Source: Planctomycetota bacterium (GTDB taxonomy: Bacteria; Planctomycetota; Phycisphaerae; Sedimentisphaerales; SM23-30). Taken from it: a stretch of DNA of 11,925 bases. The first letter of the stretch is position 1. Each line of letters starts with the position of its first letter. Below are positions 8,116 to 11,925 of this stretch, piece by piece. The DNA lies in assembly GCA_022705365.1 (NCBI GenBank), contig JAKJEP010000003.1:17129-29053 (forward strand), in the 5' to 3' direction. The translations under genes and the position numbers were made by a program. The notes under the pieces are model-generated. The model was not told where the DNA came from. It saw only the letters and a program-made list of their open reading frames with translations, and made no database searches.

Positions 8116-8144
8116 ACTTTATATCCTTTTCTTTTCATGATTTT

Positions 8145-9455
8145 TTACAGCCGCCAGGGACTGCGCATCGCAGTGCCGAGCATCCGGGCAGCGGCCGGGT
8201 CGCCGAGTATCTCTTCGGTATCCGGATTAAACCGGATCTTTCTACCTAGCAGCATCGAAATCTGACCCAGATGGCCGGGCGAGGCAGAACGATGCGCCAC
8301 TTCGCAGGGTGTCAGGGTCGTGCTGCGGGTTTTGATACAATCCAGAAAATTCCGCTGGTGGCCGGGCGAACGATACAGGTTAATCTCATTCGGGCTGAAT
8401 TTTTCTTCCAGCAGGCTTTTGGGTTCCGCTACCAAAAAGCCGCGATTCACCCACACCCAGCCGTCTTCGCCGATCCATTTGGTCCCTTGGCCGATCTGGT
8501 CATAGCCACCGGCCATAATCATCTCCAGGCCGCCGGCATATTTGACAGTAACATAATATCGGGTGGCGGCGTTCCAGAGTCCGCTGGTGGGAAATTCTCC
8601 CTTGCCGTCCACTTCGACCGGGCCGGCATAATCCAGTCCCAAACCCCAGTGGGCGATATCGACATGGTGGCCAACCCAGTCCATCAGTTGGCCGCCGCCG
8701 TAATCCAGATGCCAGCGCCAGCTCGTATGGAGCCGCGCGGGACAATACGGCTCATAGGGGGCCGGGCCTAACCAGAAATCATAGTCCAGCTCCGGGGGAG
8801 GCGGGCAGATGGTTTCCTGACCAGTATTGCCGAAATCGGAAAAGTTGGATGGCATTCCCACTTCCACCCGCCGGACCTTGCCGATGCGGCCGTTTAAAAC
8901 CAGTTCACAGGCAAACCGGAAATTGCCCACGGAACGCTGCCAACTGCCGGTCTGCCAGACGCGGCCATACCGTTTCACCGCATTACACATGGCCCGGCCT
9001 TCCTCCAGGGTATGCGACAAGGGTTTTTCACTATAAATATCTTTGCCGGCCTTCACGGCGGCTATCGCACAAAGGGCGTGCCAATGATCCGGCGTAGCGC
9101 AGGAAACGGCGTCAATGTCCCCCCGGGCCAGCAGGTCGCGGAAATCATGGTAGGCTTTGCAATCCTGATTGCCATACACCCCATCGACCCGGTTTTTGGC
9201 GTTGTTGAGATGTTTCTGATCCAGATCGCAGACCGCCACCACCTGACAATCCTTTTCATTCAAAAAGGCATTCATATTATCCCCGCCCATCCAGCCTACC
9301 CCGATACAGCCCAGCGTAATCCGGTTGCTGGGAGCTGCCGAGCCATCCAGGCCCAGGGCGGAGGAGGAAATCAGATACGGAAATCCGATCGCTCCGGCGG
9401 CGAGAGAGGTCTTCTTTAAAAACTGACGTCTCGAGATGGTCTTTTTGTCTTTCAT
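8145..9455 (-). CDS. Tat-exported Gfo/Idh/MocA oxidoreductase, subtype A (copy 2)
   Basis: This is a 436-residue NAD(P)-dependent oxidoreductase. The Tat signal SRRQFLKK is at residues 8-15, followed by a hydrophobic stretch ending near residue 35. The cofactor loop is GVGWMG at 52-57, a variant of GxGxxG; the strand-2 acid is in VCDLD. The catalytic-lysine motif reads SEKP at 142-145 (serine instead of the cysteine of the neighbours). The substrate domain has GGGQLMDWVGHHVDIAHWGLG at about 253-273. FACELVLNGRIG sits near 181-192 and the chain ends RSPWRL. The DWxxHHxDIAxWGLG signature groups it with the first gene of the array (right edge) rather than with its immediate neighbours. The start at 9455 is chosen over an in-frame ATG at 9473 because AGGA at 9463-9466 is 7 bases upstream of 9455. 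The gap to the upstream gene is 27 bases. Substrate unknown. Confidence 0.92.
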   Translation of the reverse strand: MKDKKTISRRQFLKKTSLAAGAIGFPYLISSSALGLDGSAAPSNRITLGCIGVGWMGGDNMNAFLNEKDCQVVAVCDLDQKHLNNAKNRVDGVYGNQDCKAYHDFRDLLARGDIDAVSCATPDHWHALCAIAAVKAGKDIYSEKPLSHTLEEGRAMCNAVKRYGRVWQTGSWQRSVGNFRFACELVLNGRIGKVRRVEVGMPSNFSDFGNTGQETICPPPPELDYDFWLGPAPYEPYCPARLHTSWRWHLDYGGGQLMDWVGHHVDIAHWGLGLDYAGPVEVDGKGEFPTSGLWNAATRYYVTVKYAGGLEMIMAGGYDQIGQGTKWIGEDGWVWVNRGFLVAEPKSLLEEKFSPNEINLYRSPGHQRNFLDCIKTRSTTLTPCEVAHRSASPGHLGQISMLLGRKIRFNPDTEEILGDPAAARMLGTAMRSPWRL

Positions 9456-9462
9456 AATCGTA

Positions 9463-9466
9463 TCCT
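9463..9466 (-). promoter_or_regulatory. Shine-Dalgarno that decides the start at 9455
   Basis: The minus strand reads AGGA 7 bases upstream of ATG 9455. The alternative in-frame ATG at 9473 would place this site inside the coding region and would push the twin-arginine pair six residues further in. The shorter form, Met-Lys-Asp-Lys-Lys before the RR motif, fits Tat signals better. Confidence 0.65.
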
Positions 9467-9482
9467 GAAACATCCAACTATC

Positions 9483-10844
9483 TTATATACGCCAGGGAGA
9501 CCGCATGGGTCGGGCTACCATCCGGTCCATTTCTTCATCGTTTATCACATGCTCAGTCACCGGGTCCCATTGCAAGGTCCGCTCGGTCTGGAGGGCAATA
9601 TTCAGCAAATGGCAGATCGTGGCGGTCCGGTGGCCTACTTCCGCCGGCGCCATCGGCAGATTCCTGGTTTTGATGGCCTCGAGGAAATTGCGATGGTGGC
9701 CGGGACTGCGGCCCAGATGGATTTCCTCCGGGCGGATGATCTCCTGCAGAAGGGAAGCCGGCTCGGCTTCCAGCCGCCCGCCATGTATATGAATGAAGAT
9801 CCAGCCGTCGGTACCCTCGAATTTCAGGCCGCGCGGCTGGTCGATACCGCCCAGCATCCGTACCCCGTTGGCATACTCGCATTCAAAGGTATATTTATCG
9901 TAGGTGTCAAACAAACCGTTGCGCGGCGCCGAACCTCGCGCGGAAATTTTGACCGGGCCCGAATCATCGGTATCATTGCCCAACTGGGCGATATCAATGA
10001 TATGGGCGCCGCGGTCGGTCATCTCTCCGCCGCCGCATTCCAGTATGTAGCGCCAATAAAAATGGCCGCGCCGGCGGGTATAGGGATACCAGGTCGTGGG
10101 GCCTAGCCACAGATCGTAATCCAGTCCCGCCGGAACCGGCATGGGCGGCTGGGGGCCGATGGCAATCTGATTATCTACCGGCATATTGATGCGAATCGTG
10201 TGCAATTTACCAAGACGGCCATTGCGGACCAGTTCGCAGGCAAACCGGACACTGCTGCCGGAACGCTCGTGACTGCCCGTCTGCAAAACCCGCTTATATC
10301 GTTTTACCGCCTCGCAAACGGCCCGGCCTTCCGGGATGGAATTCACCAGCGGCTTCTCGCAATAGATGTCCTTGCCGGCCTTGGCGGCGGCGATGGAAAC
10401 CAGGCCATGCCAATGGTCGGGCGTGCAAACCGTGACCGCGTCGATATCCGCGCGGGCCAGCAGTTCGCGGAAATCGTTATAGCCGTCGCAGCCCTTGTAG
10501 GTGCCGTCAGCCTTTTGCTGGGCATAATATTGTTCCGCACGTCGGCGGGCGGGATTGCGGCCGGCGGTCGTACTGCCGGCAAATTGGTAGAGCATGTCAT
10601 AATCGTCACTGCCCTCGTTGACATCACAGATTGCGACCACCTGGACATCGGGCTGTTCCAGAAACGCCAGCATATTCCACGTCCCCTGCCCCCCGGCTCC
10701 GATGCAGCCCATGACGATGCGATTGCTGGGAGCCACCGTGCCATCCAGTCCCAAGGCGGAAGAGGGAATGATATACGGGAAACCTATCGCGCCGGCGGCG
10801 GCCAGCGAGGTCTTCTGCAAAAATTTCCGTCTGGATATCTTCAT
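9483..10844 (-). CDS. Tat-exported Gfo/Idh/MocA oxidoreductase, subtype B (copy 1)
   Basis: This is a 453-residue NAD(P)-dependent oxidoreductase. The Tat signal SRRKFLQK is at residues 4-11, the Rossmann loop GAGGQG at 49-54, and the strand-2 acid in ICDVN. CEKP is at 162-165, FACELVRNGRLG at 201-212, GGGEMTDRGAHIIDI at 271-285, and GWIFIHIHGG at 347-356. It ends RSPWRI. Compared with the other B copy (6775-8115) it carries an extra segment of roughly 17 residues just after the strand-2 acid (around residues 76-100, with DDYDMLYQFAGS), close to where the cofactor ribose binds. The start at 10844 is preferred over the in-frame ATG at 10901: AGGA at 10852-10855 is 7 bases upstream, the RR pair then sits near the N-terminus as in its paralogues, and the longer form would overlap the preceding stop codon. 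Likely a sugar or glycoside dehydrogenase; the substrate is not readable. Confidence 0.92.
   Translation of the reverse strand: MKISRRKFLQKTSLAAAGAIGFPYIIPSSALGLDGTVAPSNRIVMGCIGAGGQGTWNMLAFLEQPDVQVVAICDVNEGSDDYDMLYQFAGSTTAGRNPARRRAEQYYAQQKADGTYKGCDGYNDFRELLARADIDAVTVCTPDHWHGLVSIAAAKAGKDIYCEKPLVNSIPEGRAVCEAVKRYKRVLQTGSHERSGSSVRFACELVRNGRLGKLHTIRINMPVDNQIAIGPQPPMPVPAGLDYDLWLGPTTWYPYTRRRGHFYWRYILECGGGEMTDRGAHIIDIAQLGNDTDDSGPVKISARGSAPRNGLFDTYDKYTFECEYANGVRMLGGIDQPRGLKFEGTDGWIFIHIHGGRLEAEPASLLQEIIRPEEIHLGRSPGHHRNFLEAIKTRNLPMAPAEVGHRTATICHLLNIALQTERTLQWDPVTEHVINDEEMDRMVARPMRSPWRI
9681..9837 (-). repeat. DNA-level duplicate block (copy 1), inside the subtype B gene
   Basis: Partner of 6973-7129 at an offset of 2708 bases, colinear and gap-free. 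The retained nucleotide similarity across both copies, with the A-type gene between them clearly more distant, supports duplication of a two-gene unit or selective retention of pairs. Confidence 0.7.
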
Positions 10845-10851
10845 GGCATGT

Positions 10852-10855
10852 TCCT
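10852..10855 (-). promoter_or_regulatory. Shine-Dalgarno that decides the start at 10844
   Basis: The minus strand reads AGGA (within an A-rich AAAAAGGA) 7 bases upstream of ATG 10844. This moves the start 57 bases inside the longest reading frame, which begins at 10901 and would overlap the end of the upstream gene. Confidence 0.7.
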
Positions 10856-10885
10856 TTTTAAAAGTCTTACCATAGCCATTCTTTT

Positions 10886-11925
10886 CTATCCGATATTCCA
10901 CGGGCTGCGGCGCGAGCGGGCAAGCAAACGATTCCCTTCCTCACAGTTGGTGAACTGTTCCCGCACCGGGTCCCAGTGCAGGGGCAGGCCCAGTTGATAC
11001 GCCAGGTTGCCCAGGTGGCAAACGGTAACGGACCGGCAGCCGGTCTCCACATCACAGATAGGTTTGTTGCGGGTGCGGATGGCCTGGAGCCAGTCGGTAT
11101 AATGATTATCACTTTCGTATAAGTGGATCTCATGGGGGCCTATAACCTGCCGCATCAGACTATCCGGCCAGGTTTTCAGGTAGCCCCGGTTCACTTCCAC
11201 CTTTCCTTCCGTTCCGGTGAACAGGGTTCCGTTGGCCTCATCGCGGGTCATGGTCACACCATTGGCATATTTGTAGGTCAGTACTTTATAGTCTTTGCCG
11301 TCCGGCGGGATGATCTCCACCGGCCCGCTTTCATCCATCCCCAGGCCCCACTGGGCAATATCAAAATGATGGGCGCCCCAGTCCGTCATGCCGCCGCCGG
11401 AATAATCCCGGTAATTCCGCCAGTTGGGATAGATATCGATGCTGATATGCGGGGCCAGTTCCGAATGAAAGGGCCGCCAGGGGGCCGGTCCCAGCCACCG
11501 GTCCCAGTCCAGATAATCCGGCACCGGTTCCGCTGGCAGGTAACATTCTTCCGAGGGGCCGCCGATGTTCACGGTAACCGTTTTCAACTCTCCAATATAA
11601 CCGTTCCGCACCAGCTCGCAGGCAAACCGGAATCCCGACATGGATCGCTGCATACTGCCGGTCTGAAACACCCGGCCATAACGCCGGACCGCCCAGACCA
11701 TCGACCGTGCCTCAGCAATCGTCAGGGAGAGGGGTTTTTCACAGTAGATATCTTTGCCGGCCTGGGCGGCCTCAATCACCGGTATCTCGTGCCAATGGTC
11801 GGGGGTGGCAATGACTACCGCGTCAATATCATCCCGTGCCAGCAGTTCCCGGAAATCGTGGTAGGCGGCACATTCCATTTTAATCGATTGGCCGGCGTAA
11901 TGGTTTTGGGTAATCTCCTTGGCAC
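10886..11925 (-). CDS. Gfo/Idh/MocA oxidoreductase, subtype A (copy 1), 5' end outside window
   Basis: The reading frame is open to the right edge, so the gene is cut and its N-terminus, including any Tat signal and the first Rossmann strand, is not visible; about 346 codons are seen. An internal ATG at 11878 is not the real start: codons upstream of it (…AKEITQNHYAGQSIK) stay open, and aligned paralogues have about 80-100 further residues. Visible family motifs are ATPDHWHEIPV, CEKPLSLT, FACELVRNGYIGELK, GGGMTDWGAHHFDIAQWGLG and a closing RSPWNIG. The DWGAHHFDIAQWGLG signature pairs it with the gene at 8145-9455. It ends in TAG, where the other complete genes I checked end in TAA, and leaves a 41-base gap to the next gene. 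By homology it is an exported NAD(P)-dependent sugar oxidoreductase; export is inferred from its paralogues only. Confidence 0.9.
   Translation of the reverse strand, partial: AKEITQNHYAGQSIKMECAAYHDFRELLARDDIDAVVIATPDHWHEIPVIEAAQAGKDIYCEKPLSLTIAEARSMVWAVRRYGRVFQTGSMQRSMSGFRFACELVRNGYIGELKTVTVNIGGPSEECYLPAEPVPDYLDWDRWLGPAPWRPFHSELAPHISIDIYPNWRNYRDYSGGGMTDWGAHHFDIAQWGLGMDESGPVEIIPPDGKDYKVLTYKYANGVTMTRDEANGTLFTGTEGKVEVNRGYLKTWPDSLMRQVIGPHEIHLYESDNHYTDWLQAIRTRNKPICDVETGCRSVTVCHLGNLAYQLGLPLHWDPVREQFTNCEEGNRLLARSRRSPWNIG

Noticed and set aside
8111..8138. Eight-codon ATG frame in the gap upstream of 8115, whose stop overlaps the start of the next gene
   Set aside because: It could look like a leader peptide, but it is tiny, A-rich, has no ribosome-binding site of its own that I can see, and is expected by chance in such a gap.
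6901..8265. A 454-codon open frame on the plus strand
   Set aside because: It runs antisense across the oxidoreductase at 6775-8115, through a gap and into the next gene's end. No domain is recognisable and both sense genes have full family motifs.
11876..11878. ATG at 11878 as the start of the right-edge gene
   Set aside because: The frame stays open upstream and the paralogues need about 80-100 more residues with the Tat signal and nucleotide-binding loop; this Met is internal.

Overview
The window is one stretch of a single long operon, transcribed entirely on the minus strand (right to left) and cut at both ends. It holds eight genes with no gene on the plus strand. The seven gaps are 27 to 50 bases, about 274 bases in total, and every visible start has a Shine-Dalgarno sequence (GGAG or AGGA type) 7 to 10 bases upstream. 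I see no RNA genes, CRISPR, insertion sequences or transposases, and no gene-free stretch above 50 bases.

The content points to the PVC superphylum, most likely a planctomycete (Phycisphaerae/Sedimentisphaerales-like) and less likely a Lentisphaerota, Kiritimatiellota or Verrucomicrobiota member. The reasons are the mix of families: several Tat-exported Gfo/Idh/MocA oxidoreductases, ThuA and HEAT-repeat proteins, DUF1080 (3-keto-disaccharide hydrolase) domains and a large exported c-type cytochrome. This is inference from family content, not from a marker gene.

Layout in the order of transcription. (i) 11925-6775: four Gfo/Idh/MocA oxidoreductases in tandem. They fall into two subtypes that alternate A-B-A-B, and all end in a shared RSPW tail. 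(ii) 6725-5283: a secreted TIM-barrel sugar isomerase/epimerase-like domain fused to a DUF1080 domain. (iii) 5237-1890: a 1115-residue secreted protein with an N-terminal ThuA domain, a long HEAT-like helical repeat region and a C-terminal beta-sandwich-like domain. (iv) 1839-466: a fifth, divergent Tat-exported Gfo/Idh/MocA protein with EKE in place of the usual EKP. (v) 432 to the left edge: the start of a secreted c-type cytochrome with a CxxCH haem site.

Proposed working together (inference): the Gfo/Idh/MocA and ThuA families are known from ThuA/ThuB-type 3-keto-disaccharide metabolism, DUF1080 from 3-keto-glycoside cleavage, and TIM-barrel isomerase-like enzymes from 3-keto-sugar epimerisation and C-glycoside cleavage. 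Here each protein whose N-terminus is visible carries a Tat or Sec signal, so the window looks like an exported oxidise-cleave-rearrange pathway for glycosides, possibly discharging electrons to a cytochrome. No classical glycoside hydrolase, transporter or regulator is visible; these may lie outside the window.
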